A stretch of 64,000 nucleotides of DNA from Neisseria canis (lineage in GTDB: Bacteria; Pseudomonadota; Gammaproteobacteria; Burkholderiales; Neisseriaceae): contig NZ_LR134313.1 of the NCBI RefSeq assembly GCF_900636765.1, forward strand, positions 868,001 to 932,000, in the 5' to 3' direction. Positions 27,299 to 37,437 of this stretch are shown piece by piece (positions within the stretch are counted from its first letter, which is position 1; every line of letters begins with the position of its first letter). The position numbers and the translations under genes were made by a program. The notes beneath the pieces are model-generated. The model worked only from the letters and a program-made list of their open reading frames with translations. It did no database searches and was not told the DNA's origin.

Positions 27299-27925
27299 TT
27301 ATTTTTCTTCACGGAAAACGCCTTTGCTAAGGTCGCTGTCGTGTTTGCGGACTTTGCCGTTTTCTTTGATGCGTTTGTTGTCGGGGTGGCGCTCTTTATA
27401 TTCTTGCAGCATGTTGCGCATTTCTGTCTTTGATAACTGACTTAATTTGTTTCTGCCTAGATTTAAATAGAAATAATGTTTGCCAAATTGATACCAGCGT
27501 TTTTTCTGTTTCAATAAAATCAGTTGCCATCGGCTGTTATCTAAATCGCGATAACTTGCTACTACACCTAAATATTTTAGATGGGAATCTATTTTAATTG
27601 GCAATATCTTTACTGTGTTTGGATACAGCATGAATTGGCTTTGTTGGATTAATTTATCGCCTAAAGTTTCTTTGGCGTTGTTGGTAAGCTCAAAATAATT
27701 TGCTTTTTTAAACTCACCATCTGAAGTTAACTGGTATAAATCCAAACGTATGGGAGAAGGCCGACCTACCAAATCAAAATTTACATCAGGTGAAATAATG
27801 ATTTGTAGGTCAATCATTTCACCGCTTTCATCAGATTCTTTTGGCGGTTTATGATTGGAAGCACATGCGCTTAGCATTAAAGGTATCACCAAAAATAGTA
27901 TGTATTTCATCAAATCTTTATGCAT
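27299..27925 (-). CDS. tssJ: TssJ outer-membrane lipoprotein
   Basis: This 208-residue protein has an N-terminal lipoprotein signal (YILFLVIPLMLSAC), with the lipidated cysteine at residue 21. The body contains the expected beta-sandwich segments (PIRLDLYQL, KILPIKI). TssJ anchors the TssM periplasmic domain to the outer membrane. An alternative ATG at 27910 would give a more typical short signal peptide starting MKYILF; neither has a strong ribosome site. A charged C-terminal extension rich in lysine and glutamate is longer than usual. The 156-base gap upstream separates it from tssH. Confidence 0.88.
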   Translation of the reverse strand: MHKDLMKYILFLVIPLMLSACASNHKPPKESDESGEMIDLQIIISPDVNFDLVGRPSPIRLDLYQLTSDGEFKKANYFELTNNAKETLGDKLIQQSQFMLYPNTVKILPIKIDSHLKYLGVVASYRDLDNSRWQLILLKQKKRWYQFGKHYFYLNLGRNKLSQLSKTEMRNMLQEYKERHPDNKRIKENGKVRKHDSDLSKGVFREEK

Positions 27926-28081
27926 CTTATATAGCCTAATCTTAATCTATAACTTTATTTATAATAACTTTTGAAATAAATATTGATAGTGTTTTGTTTC
28001 GTACTGGTGTTTACATAATGATTTGTAAACATTGCTTATTTAAAATGTTAGAAGGGTTAAACAAATTTTAGTTTTTTCTTT

Positions 28082-30730
28082 TTACTTAAAATTATCTTTT
28101 TTCTTGAATTTATATTTGTATATAAAGTCATGGTCTTTCACGCCGATGCTTACCGCCGAAACCTGTTTGCCTTGCGTTGCACAAGTGAGCAGTTCGCGGC
28201 TGATTTGCGGCAGAACGGTGTTGGTGAGAATCGCATCGATCATGCGGCCGCCCGATTCGACTTCGGTACAGCGCGAGGTAATCAGCTTCAGCACTTCGGG
28301 TGAATAGGTCAGGTCGATGTTGTGGTTGTCCTTGATCCGTTTCACGATGCGGCCCAATTGCAATTCAACGATTTTCGCGAGCATATCGTCGGATAGCGGA
28401 TAGTAGGGGATAACCTGCATGCGGCCCAGCAGGGCGGCGGGGAAAACTTTCAGCATGGGCGTGCGCAAGGCTTTGGCCAAGCCTTCCGGAGTCGGCAGCA
28501 TGTCGGGGTCGTCGCACATGTCCATAATCAAATCCGTACCGACGTTGGTGGTGAGGATGATGATGGTGTTTTTGAAGTCGATGTAGCGGCCTTCGCCGTC
28601 TTCCATCCAGCCTTTGTCGAATACTTGGAAAAAGATTTCATGCACGTCGGGGTGCGCTTTTTCCACTTCGTCGAGCAGGATAACACTATACGGTTTGCGG
28701 CGCACGGCTTCGGTCAGTACGCCGCCTTCGCCGTAACCGACATATCCCGGCGGTGCGCCTTTCAGGGTGGATACGGTGTGCGCTTCCTGATATTCGCTCA
28801 TATTGATGGTAATCACGTTTTGCTCGCCGCCGTACAAGGTGTCGGCCAGAGCCAGCGCGGTTTCGGTTTTACCCACACCGGAAGGGCCGGCCAGCATGAA
28901 AACGCCGATGGGTTTGTTGGGGTTGTCAAGATTGGCACGCGAAGTCTGAATGCGGCGGGTAATCGCATCTAAGCCGTGGCGTTGGCCGATGATGCGTTTG
29001 TTTAAAGTGTCGGCCAGTTGCAATACGGCCTCGACTTCGTCTTTCATCATTTTGCCGACGGGAATGCCCGTCCAGTCTGCCACCACGTCGGCAATCGTGC
29101 GGCTGTCGACCAACGGCATGACCAGCGGTTGGATGCCTTGCAGTTCTTTCAGTTTGTCGACCAGCTCTTTTTGGCGTGCGTACAACTGCTCGCTTTCATC
29201 ATCGGCGGTTTCTTGCCCTGCCTGCATGATTTGTTCGCGCACGGCCAACAGCTCGGCAACCAAGCCGGTTTCTGTTTGCCATCTTTCTTCCAATTCTTTC
29301 AGACGGCCTTCAACTTCAGCCAGTTCTTTGCCGATATTCGCCATCCGTTCTTCGGAATCGAAACTGAGTTTTTTCTCGCGTTCCAGATGGGCTTGTTCGA
29401 GTTTTAATGCTTCGGATTTTTTTTGCAGATACTCGATGCTGCCCGGTACGGCGTGCTGGCTGACCGCAACGCGCGCGCAGGCGGTATCGATCAGGCCGAC
29501 GGCTTTATCGGGCAGTTGGCGTGCGGGAATATAGCGGTGGGAAAGTTTTACGGCCGCCTGAATGGCTTCGTCGAGAATAATCACATTGTGGTGTTTTTCC
29601 AGCGAGGTGTTCAACGCTCTAAGCATGTTGACGGCTTTTTCTTCGTCGGGTTCGTCTATCTGCACGACTTGGAAACGGCGGGTAAGGGCGGGGTCTTTTT
29701 CAAAATATTTTTTGTATTCCGCCCATGTTGTTGCGCCGATGGTGCGCAGTTTGCCGCGGGCCAACGCGGGTTTGAGCAGGTTGGCGGCATCGCCCGTGCC
29801 AGCTGCACCGCCCGCGCCGATTAAGGTATGGATTTCGTCAATAAACAGCACAATCGGTGTGGGGCTGGATTCGACTTCGTCCATCACCGCTCTGAGCCGC
29901 GATTCAAATTCGCCGCTGATGCTGGCACCGGCTTTAAGCAGGCCGATGTCCAGCAGGATTAACTGCACGTTTTGCAATCCGGGCGGCACGTCGCCTGCGG
30001 CCAAGCGCAAGGCCAACGCCTCGACCACGGCGGTTTTGCCGACACCGGCTTCGCCCGTGAGAATCGGGTTGTTTTGGCGGCGGCGCATCAGGATGTCGAT
30101 GATTTGTCTGATTTCGGCATCGCGGCCGGTGAGAGGGTCTATTTCGCCGTTTTTAGCTTTTTCGGTAAGGTTGCTGCCGTATTTGGCCAACGCACTTTCT
30201 TTGTGGGTGGCGGTAGGCTCCGAAGATAAGGCGTTTTTAGCGGCATCGAGATTTTCTTCCGAACCGGCGGTAATGGCGATGATGTCGTCTGCCAGCGTTT
30301 CGGGTTTGATTTTGAGGAATTCCGATGAAATGTTGGCCAAGATGCCCTGCAAAGTTTTATTTTGCAGCATGGTGTAGAAAATATGCGCCGTGCGGATTTT
30401 GTCGGTGCCGAATTTCAGCGAGCTGTATGTCCAAGTTTGTTCGACAAGGGTTTGGATATGCTCGGAAAAATCGATAACGGCAGTAGCGCCGGCGGGCAGT
30501 TTTTCCACGGCGGCCAATACGTCTTTGCGTACTTTCGCTTCGTCTAAATTGAAACGGTTTATCAGGCAGAAAATGTCGGTTTTTTCGGTTTGCAGCAGGG
30601 AATGGAGCCAGTGCACCAGCTCGACATAGCTGTTTTCCCGAAGGCGGCAGAATGTGTAGGCATTTTCCAGAGTTTTGTATAAGGTAGTATTCAACTTACC
30701 GAATAATACGCTGCGGCTGATGTCTGACAT
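28082..30730 (-). CDS. tssH: TssH (ClpV) sheath-recycling AAA+ ATPase
   Basis: This 882-residue ClpB-class protein has an N-terminal Clp repeat domain, a first AAA+ module with Walker A GEAGVGKT (residues 226-233) and Walker B LFIDEIH, a coiled-coil section around 432-535, and a second AAA+ module with Walker A GPSGVGKT (615-622) and ILLDEVEKAHPDV. ClpV unfolds contracted TssB/TssC sheaths so that they can be reused. A ribosome site AAGGAA precedes the ATG. It follows tssG after 81 bases that contain one uptake sequence. Confidence 0.95.
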   Translation of the reverse strand: MSDISRSVLFGKLNTTLYKTLENAYTFCRLRENSYVELVHWLHSLLQTEKTDIFCLINRFNLDEAKVRKDVLAAVEKLPAGATAVIDFSEHIQTLVEQTWTYSSLKFGTDKIRTAHIFYTMLQNKTLQGILANISSEFLKIKPETLADDIIAITAGSEENLDAAKNALSSEPTATHKESALAKYGSNLTEKAKNGEIDPLTGRDAEIRQIIDILMRRRQNNPILTGEAGVGKTAVVEALALRLAAGDVPPGLQNVQLILLDIGLLKAGASISGEFESRLRAVMDEVESSPTPIVLFIDEIHTLIGAGGAAGTGDAANLLKPALARGKLRTIGATTWAEYKKYFEKDPALTRRFQVVQIDEPDEEKAVNMLRALNTSLEKHHNVIILDEAIQAAVKLSHRYIPARQLPDKAVGLIDTACARVAVSQHAVPGSIEYLQKKSEALKLEQAHLEREKKLSFDSEERMANIGKELAEVEGRLKELEERWQTETGLVAELLAVREQIMQAGQETADDESEQLYARQKELVDKLKELQGIQPLVMPLVDSRTIADVVADWTGIPVGKMMKDEVEAVLQLADTLNKRIIGQRHGLDAITRRIQTSRANLDNPNKPIGVFMLAGPSGVGKTETALALADTLYGGEQNVITINMSEYQEAHTVSTLKGAPPGYVGYGEGGVLTEAVRRKPYSVILLDEVEKAHPDVHEIFFQVFDKGWMEDGEGRYIDFKNTIIILTTNVGTDLIMDMCDDPDMLPTPEGLAKALRTPMLKVFPAALLGRMQVIPYYPLSDDMLAKIVELQLGRIVKRIKDNHNIDLTYSPEVLKLITSRCTEVESGGRMIDAILTNTVLPQISRELLTCATQGKQVSAVSIGVKDHDFIYKYKFKKKDNFK

Positions 30731-30811
30731 AAGATTTCCTTAAATAATCCAACATGTCCAAAACGGTTTGTAAGAGGCTTTTATCAGGATGAGGCCGTCT
30801 GAAAAAGCCGT

Positions 30812-31852
30812 TTAACGGTTGCTGACGATTAAGTCTTCAGCGTCGCGGGAAACATTGCCCAGCCAAGTCGACAAGCCGAGCTGGGTTTGCCCGCCCAAAT
30901 CCATCGGGGGAACTTCTTTTTGCATCAAAACGGGCTGTATGTCCCATTCGTATTCGTCTGCGGCAAACAGGCGCACCCATTCCCGCAGGCGGGCGGTGTT
31001 GGTGCCGTCTTTGAAAAACGACCGGTAGGCCGGCAGGGTCAGCGGGCCGACGATGATGCGGAATTTGCTTTGAACATCGTAAAGTTTGTCGCCCAGCAGC
31101 AAACCTTCTCCCAGCGTATAGCCGCCTGTTGCGCCGATTTGCGTTTTTTCCTCGGCAACTTCAACCCAGTATCCGACATTGGTTTGAATGGTAACGGGCG
31201 TTTTGAAATAGCGGTTGAGCAACTGTTGCAGGTTGGCGGCGGAACGGCTTTGTTTCATCAGCAAACCGGCAAAATAACGCTTGGCAAATTCGTGAATCCG
31301 GCCTTCGTTGTGTATGGGCGGGGTATTCAGGCCGTTGAAGCCGGCGATGTATCTGCCGAAGCGGTCGTCGGCGTTTTTGTCTAAAGAAGTAATGCTCTGC
31401 GCGTTGGCCCATGCCCGATAAAACAAGACCGCCAAACGGTGTTGCAGCATATTGGCAAAGCCCGTCCACGTGCGGTCGCCGTGCTGGTGTTGGCGCTCGT
31501 AGGCATATTCGGTCAAATGCAGGGGTAGGGGGCCGGAAGGGCCGAACAAACCGAAGCCGTTGATGGAAATTTCCGCATAATGGGGTGACAGCGTTACCGA
31601 TTGGATGTTGCGCGGAGAAAAAATAAGCGAAGGCTCTTGACGGATTCTGATTTTTTCCATTTTCGGGCTGACTGCCTTGCCCAACATTTTGCCGCCGGTA
31701 ACAAACTTAACCGACTCAAGCTGGCGCAAGAGTGAAAAGTAGTCATATTTATACGGCTGGGAGGTGACTTTGTTTAAAAAGCCGGTGAGTTTTTCATCCC
31801 AAGCATCGTCCAGCGGGTCGCCGAAATCCGTTTGCACGTTAACCGGACTCAT
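30812..31852 (-). CDS. tssG: TssG baseplate protein
   Basis: I place the start at the ATG at 31852 (346 residues, MSPVNVQTDFGD), because it forms an ATGA overlap with the tssF stop; a longer frame from 31885 is open but lacks this coupling. The segment INGFGLFGPSGPLPLHLTEY is diagnostic of TssG. TssG and two copies of TssF make the baseplate wedge with TssE. The C-terminus is intact. Confidence 0.93.
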   Translation of the reverse strand: MSPVNVQTDFGDPLDDAWDEKLTGFLNKVTSQPYKYDYFSLLRQLESVKFVTGGKMLGKAVSPKMEKIRIRQEPSLIFSPRNIQSVTLSPHYAEISINGFGLFGPSGPLPLHLTEYAYERQHQHGDRTWTGFANMLQHRLAVLFYRAWANAQSITSLDKNADDRFGRYIAGFNGLNTPPIHNEGRIHEFAKRYFAGLLMKQSRSAANLQQLLNRYFKTPVTIQTNVGYWVEVAEEKTQIGATGGYTLGEGLLLGDKLYDVQSKFRIIVGPLTLPAYRSFFKDGTNTARLREWVRLFAADEYEWDIQPVLMQKEVPPMDLGGQTQLGLSTWLGNVSRDAEDLIVSNR

Positions 31853-33825
31853 ATGATTACCCTTTCTCCAACCGCGGTCGGCCACGTGGCCACATGCCCT
31901 TGTTGGAGCGTGTCGATTTGCAGTTGTATGAATGAGTTGATCGACACCAAGCGCCGGAAGTAATGGTTTAAAACCGAGCCGAACAGGAAGGGATGGATGC
32001 CGCCCAATTGTGCGTCGTCGAGCGTAACGGTGATTTTGATGCCGCGCACCGGAGCGGCGGTACCGTGATGGCGAACCACTTTATTCACGACGGTGGTGTC
32101 CACCCGCGTGATCGATTCAATCTGTTTCTTCAGCAAGTCGTTTTCGGAAGAAACAAACACCATCAATAATTCTTTCAAGGTAACGGGGGCATTTTCTTGG
32201 TCGGTGTTCAGCAGCGACAGATAGTTCAGGCTCAATTGGTTTAAAAACGGCCAAAGCGTTCTGTCTTCGCTTACCGCCGCTAGAGGCCGCGTCAGCTTGG
32301 AAATCAGTTTGATCGAGCTGACCGGCAAAAAGCCTTCGATTAGGAAATCCGACTCGCCATCACGCGGCATCATCAGCGGCAAATCCCTGCTGGTACACCA
32401 AGCATCGACGGAAAGGTGCTGGATGCCTGAATTGAAGGCGTAGTCTTTATTGTCGGCCAGCGACAAAAACACTTCGCTACCCAGATAGGAAGAGCGGAAA
32501 CCGTTTTTAACGGCATTTTCAGACGGCATCCTGTCTGCCCGCCGCGCCGAAAAATAAGCATGTTGGGTTTGCGCTTCTGGAAACAAACCCATATCCGGCG
32601 CTTTGTACATCGGTGAAAAAACCACGGTTTGGCGGTTGTTGGTGTCGAAGCCTTTCACTTGCTCGATAGAGTGGACTTCGTAATTTAACGGCTGGGTGCG
32701 GTCGATAACGACATGGTGTTCCCGATCTTGAATGTTCACGGGGAAGCGCGCGCTCTTTTTCCTGAATAGATTCACCACCGGCACGGCGTTTACGGAAAAA
32801 TCTTCCACGCCGACCAGCTCCGTCAGTTCGGATATTTTGTGGCTGAACAAAAATGACAAGCTGAAATAGCGTTTGCGGTAAGTGATGATTTTTTTATTGA
32901 TGCCCTTGTCGCTCACGATTTCTTCCAACTGTTCGGGCACTTTGGGCAGATGGCCTTCTTTTTCGGCCTGCCGGACAGCTTGTTTGATGTCTTTTTGGGC
33001 AATAAACAGGAATTTTTCCGGTAACCGCGCATATTCCTGAAGAATCCGAAACGCGCTGACCGATTTGTCCAGATTGAAAGACAAGGCTTCGTCTTCGCTA
33101 AATCCGCTGTGTTCCGGTTTGGACGGCAGCAGGAAGTGCCATTGTTTGGGGTTTTCATAACTGTGGCAGACTACGCCCACGCATTCGGAAGCCAGCAGAA
33201 ACAGCAAAGAAGACGATTTGGAAAGCTCCGTGCCTAAAAATACAGGTAATGCGTCCGGCAGCATTTCCGAGCACGCCCCGGGCACGCTAAGCGAGAAATC
33301 CAAGCGCAGGGCGGATTGCACTTTTTTGCCGGAAGAGGGTTTGAGCATGGGAAGCGTACCCGGCAAATAGCCGAGCGAATCGGTATATTTGGCTTTTTCT
33401 ATACGCAGCGGCAGGATTTCGGTGGTTTTGGTTACCGAAAACGGGCAGCTTACCTTGAATTCGTCAATCGGCAGCGACCTCAATATTCTGCCGCGCTCCA
33501 GCAGATTGATAACATCGGCGTTGTATTGGCCGGCGGGTTCTAAATTGACAATGGCCGCCGCCGGTTTTTGGTTGATGAAGTCGGGGTAAACGACTTCTAA
33601 AATTCTTTGCACGAAACGGGGATATTCCGCATCCAGTTTAAGCTGGGTGCGGGCGGTGAGAAAGCTCACGCCTTCCAGCAGCCGTTCGACGTAAGGGTCG
33701 GGAATGTCGGAAGTATCCAAGGCCAGTCGGGAAGCTACTTTGGGATATTTGAGCGCGAACTCCCTGCCCATTTCTTTCAGGAAGGCCAGCTCTTTATTGT
33801 AATAAGACAGTAATTTGTTATTCAC
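31849..33825 (-). CDS. tssF: TssF baseplate protein
   Basis: This 658-residue protein starts at GTG (MNNKLLSYYNKELAFLKEMG), overlapping the tssE stop by eight bases, with AAGGGGGAA upstream. The N-terminal DPYVERLLEGVSFLTART is characteristic of TssF. It is a scaffold of the T6SS baseplate wedge. Overlaps at both ends (tssE and tssG) indicate coupled translation of the three wedge proteins. Confidence 0.94.
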   Translation of the reverse strand: MNNKLLSYYNKELAFLKEMGREFALKYPKVASRLALDTSDIPDPYVERLLEGVSFLTARTQLKLDAEYPRFVQRILEVVYPDFINQKPAAAIVNLEPAGQYNADVINLLERGRILRSLPIDEFKVSCPFSVTKTTEILPLRIEKAKYTDSLGYLPGTLPMLKPSSGKKVQSALRLDFSLSVPGACSEMLPDALPVFLGTELSKSSSLLFLLASECVGVVCHSYENPKQWHFLLPSKPEHSGFSEDEALSFNLDKSVSAFRILQEYARLPEKFLFIAQKDIKQAVRQAEKEGHLPKVPEQLEEIVSDKGINKKIITYRKRYFSLSFLFSHKISELTELVGVEDFSVNAVPVVNLFRKKSARFPVNIQDREHHVVIDRTQPLNYEVHSIEQVKGFDTNNRQTVVFSPMYKAPDMGLFPEAQTQHAYFSARRADRMPSENAVKNGFRSSYLGSEVFLSLADNKDYAFNSGIQHLSVDAWCTSRDLPLMMPRDGESDFLIEGFLPVSSIKLISKLTRPLAAVSEDRTLWPFLNQLSLNYLSLLNTDQENAPVTLKELLMVFVSSENDLLKKQIESITRVDTTVVNKVVRHHGTAAPVRGIKITVTLDDAQLGGIHPFLFGSVLNHYFRRLVSINSFIQLQIDTLQQGHVATWPTAVGERVII

Positions 33826-34333
33826 GGCCCGTTCCCCCTTCTAATAAATTAAACAGCCCGGTTTCGATATCCATGCTGGTTCGCAGCAGGAATTCTTTTG
33901 GATAAGGGTTGAGTTTCAGATGGCCTTTGATTTCGATAATCAGTTTGTTGTGCAAGGCATCGTCGTCATCGTCTTCGGTGTTCACAATCACTTGCAGCGA
34001 TTTGCTGTCGAGTCGCGGTTCGAAATCAATAACGGCCTGCTTGATGTTTTGCTCTACGTCCTGCCATTCTATGTCGGAAAAATTCACGCCGGAAAGGGGC
34101 GGAATGCCGTAGTTGAGCGTGGACGAACGCACGTTTGCGGGCAGGTGTTGCTCCATGGTTTCCGCCTGCAGGTTACAGGTGTTCAGCAGGTAAAGAATAT
34201 CGCGCAGCACGGCTTGCCGATATTGGTCAAGATTGATGGCCTGATCGGGTCGTGCTTCTTTTTTCTTGCGCGGCTCTTCGTCGGTGAGTCTGTCGAACAA
34301 AGAAGGCAGCAGTTGGTTTCTGAATGGCGACAT
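33818..34333 (-). CDS. tssE: TssE (gp25-like) baseplate protein
   Basis: This 171-residue protein begins MSPFRNQLLPSLFDRLTDEE, a typical TssE opening, and contains the gp25-like region with RDILYLLNTCN, LNYGIPPLSG and VIDFEPRL. TssE starts sheath polymerisation at the baseplate. The EPRL motif that contacts the sheath is present. It is somewhat longer than the average family member, owing to an acidic loop (NTEDDDDDALHN). It overlaps tssF. Confidence 0.93.
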   Translation of the reverse strand: MSPFRNQLLPSLFDRLTDEEPRKKKEARPDQAINLDQYRQAVLRDILYLLNTCNLQAETMEQHLPANVRSSTLNYGIPPLSGVNFSDIEWQDVEQNIKQAVIDFEPRLDSKSLQVIVNTEDDDDDALHNKLIIEIKGHLKLNPYPKEFLLRTSMDIETGLFNLLEGGTGRE

Positions 34334-34365
34334 GATTAATTACCGTGGCTGACGGATGGGTGGGT

Positions 34366-35181
34366 TTAACGGTGTTGTCCGAATTTAATGCTGCGGATAT
34401 CCAACAGGCCGAAATCGTGGTTGTCGGTGTACAGCATCTTCTGGCCGATGCCGGTGAAAAGCCGGTCTGCCGCTTCAACCCAGTCGGTTTGCGCGCATTG
34501 CAGCAGCAGATCCGACCATTCCGATTCTGCCTCGGGTAAAACGGCATAGCGGGCGGGGCTGGTGCATTGGATGCATTCGCCGTGGCTGAATGTGATTTCA
34601 GACGGCCTCCAAATCACGTCGAGCAAGGAAGCGGGCGCTTTGAAAGAAATGCTTTCGATGGAGCCCCAAGTTTGCCAGTAGTAGTGGCCGCGGTAGAAGT
34701 ATTCGTAAACAAAAGCGGTACGTACGTCGCCGTCCATAATCCAGTTGTTGCCGGTGTCTGCAACCGATTTGTCGGCCAGAAGATAGCTAATGTTTACCGG
34801 TGTTTCGTCGATGTGGTCGGATAAAGCGGCATAGCCGTCGGAAAGGGCCGTGCTTTTTTGCTCTGCTACATAGGCGACCAAAGAGAGTTGTTTTTGCAGA
34901 ATATCGAGCTTGCCGGCGTGCTGTTCCAGCGTTTTCGGCTTTTGCTGTGCCGATAAAACGGCTTGGCGGCGCATTTCGGCTTCGATATTTTCAATGAGAT
35001 AGAGCATCAGGGGCTTTTGGCTGTTGGGGAAGAGCTTTTGGTATTGCCCGATCTGTTTCAGCGCCTGATCCCATTTTGCGCACAGGCAGAGATATTGAAT
35101 CAATGCCAAACGGTGTTCCTGATTGTCGGGATTTGAACGCACCAGCTCAATCATGTCCGATAATTTAGTTTTCAAATCCAT
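34366..35181 (-). CDS. tagJ: TagJ/ImpE-family T6SS accessory protein
   Basis: This 271-residue protein has N-terminal helical repeats (NPDNQEHRLALIQYLCLC) and a C-terminal ImpE domain with WGSIESISFKAPASLLDVIW and a GECIQCTSPARYAVL section matching the usual YPARY pattern. In other systems TagJ binds the sheath protein TssB and modulates ClpV-driven disassembly. AAGGAG precedes the ATG. It is separated from hcp by a hairpin at 35285-35318, so its level may be set below that of hcp. Confidence 0.85.
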   Translation of the reverse strand: MDLKTKLSDMIELVRSNPDNQEHRLALIQYLCLCAKWDQALKQIGQYQKLFPNSQKPLMLYLIENIEAEMRRQAVLSAQQKPKTLEQHAGKLDILQKQLSLVAYVAEQKSTALSDGYAALSDHIDETPVNISYLLADKSVADTGNNWIMDGDVRTAFVYEYFYRGHYYWQTWGSIESISFKAPASLLDVIWRPSEITFSHGECIQCTSPARYAVLPEAESEWSDLLLQCAQTDWVEAADRLFTGIGQKMLYTDNHDFGLLDIRSIKFGQHR

Positions 35182-35284
35182 CTCAGCAACTCCTTGTTTA
35201 TTTTTGTAGAAAGTGTAGTAAGAGCGAAAGCCCGAATCAACTTTTCAAGAAGGGTAGAGGCCGTCTGAAAAGTGTATATATGTA

Positions 35285-35318
35285 AAGCCTGACTTAAAAC
35301 GCCTTTTAAGCCAGGCTT
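35285..35318 (-). terminator. Hairpin after hcp (attenuator or mRNA-stabilising stem)
   Basis: AAGCCTGACTTAAAA and TTTTAAGCCAGGCTT form a 15-bp stem with one mismatch and a four-base loop, 23 bases after the hcp stop. A single uptake sequence (35261-35270) lies beyond. No strong T-run follows on the minus strand. A leaky terminator or 3' stabiliser that allows Hcp to exceed the downstream proteins is likely. Confidence 0.6.
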
Positions 35319-35341
35319 CTCCAACTAAACATGCATAAGGA

Positions 35342-35824
35342 TTATGCAGATTTGTTTTCTTTGATGTTGAAGGCCATCTGAACTTCGGCGCCTTTGGAAC
35401 CTTTATCGGTTTGTTCCCAATATTGGTTTTTCACTTTGGCAGCTTGGAATGAGTAACGCATTTTCAGCGCGTCATCACCTTGTACGCCGATGAATTTCAC
35501 ACCGGTTACCAAAACGTCTTCCAATGTGGTGCGCGAATATTCGATCTGTTCGCCGCCGGCTTTGCACACGGAGATTTCTACTTTGCTCAAGTGTTGGCCG
35601 GTAGCACAGTTTTTCAGAATGGTCGGAGCGGCTTTATCAATGGCGGTCACTACGGTCAAGTCGTTAAAATTCACTTTGCCGGCACCGCCGCCACCACCGC
35701 TGGTCATCGAACCGGGCTGCTCGGCACCCCAGTCGAAACTTTCGATATTGGTCCAGTCTTTGTGGTTGGCATCTTTTGATTCACCGTTTACACCTTCAAC
35801 TTTCATGAACATATCAATAGCCAT
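35342..35824 (-). CDS. hcp: Hcp (TssD) tube protein
   Basis: This 160-residue protein begins MAIDMFMKVEGVNGESKD and contains WTNIESFDWGAEQPG and VEISVCKAGGEQIEY, all typical of Hcp. Hcp hexamers stack into the inner tube expelled by sheath contraction and serve as a receptor for small effectors. AAGGAG stands seven bases before the ATG, the strongest ribosome site in the operon. The GGGGGAGKV loop is glycine-rich. Its own 3' hairpin fits high expression. Confidence 0.96.
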   Translation of the reverse strand: MAIDMFMKVEGVNGESKDANHKDWTNIESFDWGAEQPGSMTSGGGGGAGKVNFNDLTVVTAIDKAAPTILKNCATGQHLSKVEISVCKAGGEQIEYSRTTLEDVLVTGVKFIGVQGDDALKMRYSFQAAKVKNQYWEQTDKGSKGAEVQMAFNIKENKSA

Positions 35825-35903
35825 GTTTTACTCTCCTTGTTAAGAAATTTAAGCGATCAGACAACAGGGCATGAGTATGCCCGACTAAATAAACCAAACC
35901 CGA

Positions 35904-37403
35904 CTATTCCTGTTTAGCCGAAGGCAGTTTGGAAACTAAGCGCAATGAAACGGTAAGCCCCTCAAGTTGGTAGTGCGGCCGCAGGAAGAATTTGGAAGTG
36001 TAGTATCCGGGGTTGTCTTCCACTTCTTCCACCACTACTTCCGCCGCCGCCAACGGTTTGCGGGCTTTTGTTTCTTGGGTAGAGTTAATCGGGTCGCCGT
36101 CTACATAATTCATAATCCATTCGTTCAGCCAGCGCTCCATATCTTCGCGTTCGCGGAAGGAACCGACTTTGTCGCGCACGATACATTTCAGATAGTGGGC
36201 GAAGCGGCAGCATGCAAACAGATAAGGCAGGCGGGCGGACAAACGCGCATTGGCCGTAGCATCGGGATCATAATACTCGGCAGGCTTGTGCAGGGATTGC
36301 GCGCCGATAAACGCTGCCAAATCGGTATTTTTGCGGTGGATCAGCGGCATAAAGCCCAATGCTGCCAGCTCGGCTTCACGGCGGTCGCTGATGGCGATTT
36401 CGGTCGGGCATTTCATGTCCACGCCACCGTCGTCGGTCGGGAAGGTGTGGCAGGGCAGGTTTTCAACGATACCGCCGGATTCCACGCCGCGGATAGAAGT
36501 ACACCAACCGTAGTATTTGAACGAGCGGTTGATGTTCACCGCCATCGCATAGGCTGCGTTGGCCCAAGTGTATTTGTTGTGATCCGCACCTTCGGTTTCT
36601 TCCTCGAAATCGAATTCGTCCACAGGATTGGTGCTGGCGCCATAAGGCAGGCGCGACAAGAAACGCGGCAAGGCCAAGCCGATGTAGCGTGAATCTTCGG
36701 AATCACGCAGGCTGCGCCACGGTGCGTATTCGGCGTTTTGGAAGATTTTGCTTAAGTCGCGCGGATTGGCCAATTCCTGCCAAGATTCCATCTGCATCAG
36801 TTTGGGCGATGCGCCGGCGATAAACGGGCAGTGTGCGGCCGCAGCAATTTTTTCGAGGCTGTTGAGCATTTCCACATCGGGTGCGGAATGATCGAAATAA
36901 TAGTCGCCAACCAAGCAACCGAAAGGCTCGCCGCCGAACTGGCCGTATTCTTCTTCGTAAATACGTTTGAATAGCGGGCTTTGATCCCAAGCCGTGCCTT
37001 TAAAGCGCTTCAGGTTGCGGGCGACTTCTTTTTTGGAAATCGGCAATACTTTGATTTTCAGCAGGGTGTCGGTTTCGGTATTGGTAACCAAATGATGCAA
37101 ACCGCGCCATTCGCCTTCCAGCTTTTGAAAATCTTCGTGGTGCAGAATCAGATTGATTTGTTCGGAAAGTTTTCTGTCGAGTTCGGCAATGATTGCTTCG
37201 ATGGTTTGATAAGTGTCGTCTGAAATCGTAACGACATTTTGCAAGGCTTGTTGCGCCAATGTCGCTACGGCGTTGGTTACGGCACTTTTGGCTTCTTCGG
37301 TTTTGGGTTTGAATTCTTTTTGCAGCAGTTGTTCAAATTCACTCGCTGCAAACGCGGTTTGCGCGCCGCCGCCCCCTTGGATATCTAATTGCTTTTCAGC
37401 CAT
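35904..37403 (-). CDS. tssC: TssC (VipB) large sheath subunit
   Basis: This 499-residue protein of the EvpB/VC_A0108 family contains KLEGEWRGLHHLV, PFIAGASPKLMQM and SRLPYGA, all conserved in TssC. With TssB it forms the contractile sheath. It starts 34 bases after the tssB stop. The C-terminal beta-strand region (KFFLRPHYQLEGLTVSLRLV) that interlocks with neighbouring subunits is intact. Confidence 0.96.
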   Translation of the reverse strand: MAEKQLDIQGGGGAQTAFAASEFEQLLQKEFKPKTEEAKSAVTNAVATLAQQALQNVVTISDDTYQTIEAIIAELDRKLSEQINLILHHEDFQKLEGEWRGLHHLVTNTETDTLLKIKVLPISKKEVARNLKRFKGTAWDQSPLFKRIYEEEYGQFGGEPFGCLVGDYYFDHSAPDVEMLNSLEKIAAAAHCPFIAGASPKLMQMESWQELANPRDLSKIFQNAEYAPWRSLRDSEDSRYIGLALPRFLSRLPYGASTNPVDEFDFEEETEGADHNKYTWANAAYAMAVNINRSFKYYGWCTSIRGVESGGIVENLPCHTFPTDDGGVDMKCPTEIAISDRREAELAALGFMPLIHRKNTDLAAFIGAQSLHKPAEYYDPDATANARLSARLPYLFACCRFAHYLKCIVRDKVGSFREREDMERWLNEWIMNYVDGDPINSTQETKARKPLAAAEVVVEEVEDNPGYYTSKFFLRPHYQLEGLTVSLRLVSKLPSAKQE

Positions 37404-37437
37404 GATTCACTCTCGCTTTATTGGTTTTCATCCGAAA

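Noticed and set aside
29562..30377. Open frame of 271 residues opposite tssH
   Set aside because: It is a serine/alanine-rich shadow of the ClpV coding strand, without a ribosome site or recognisable domains.
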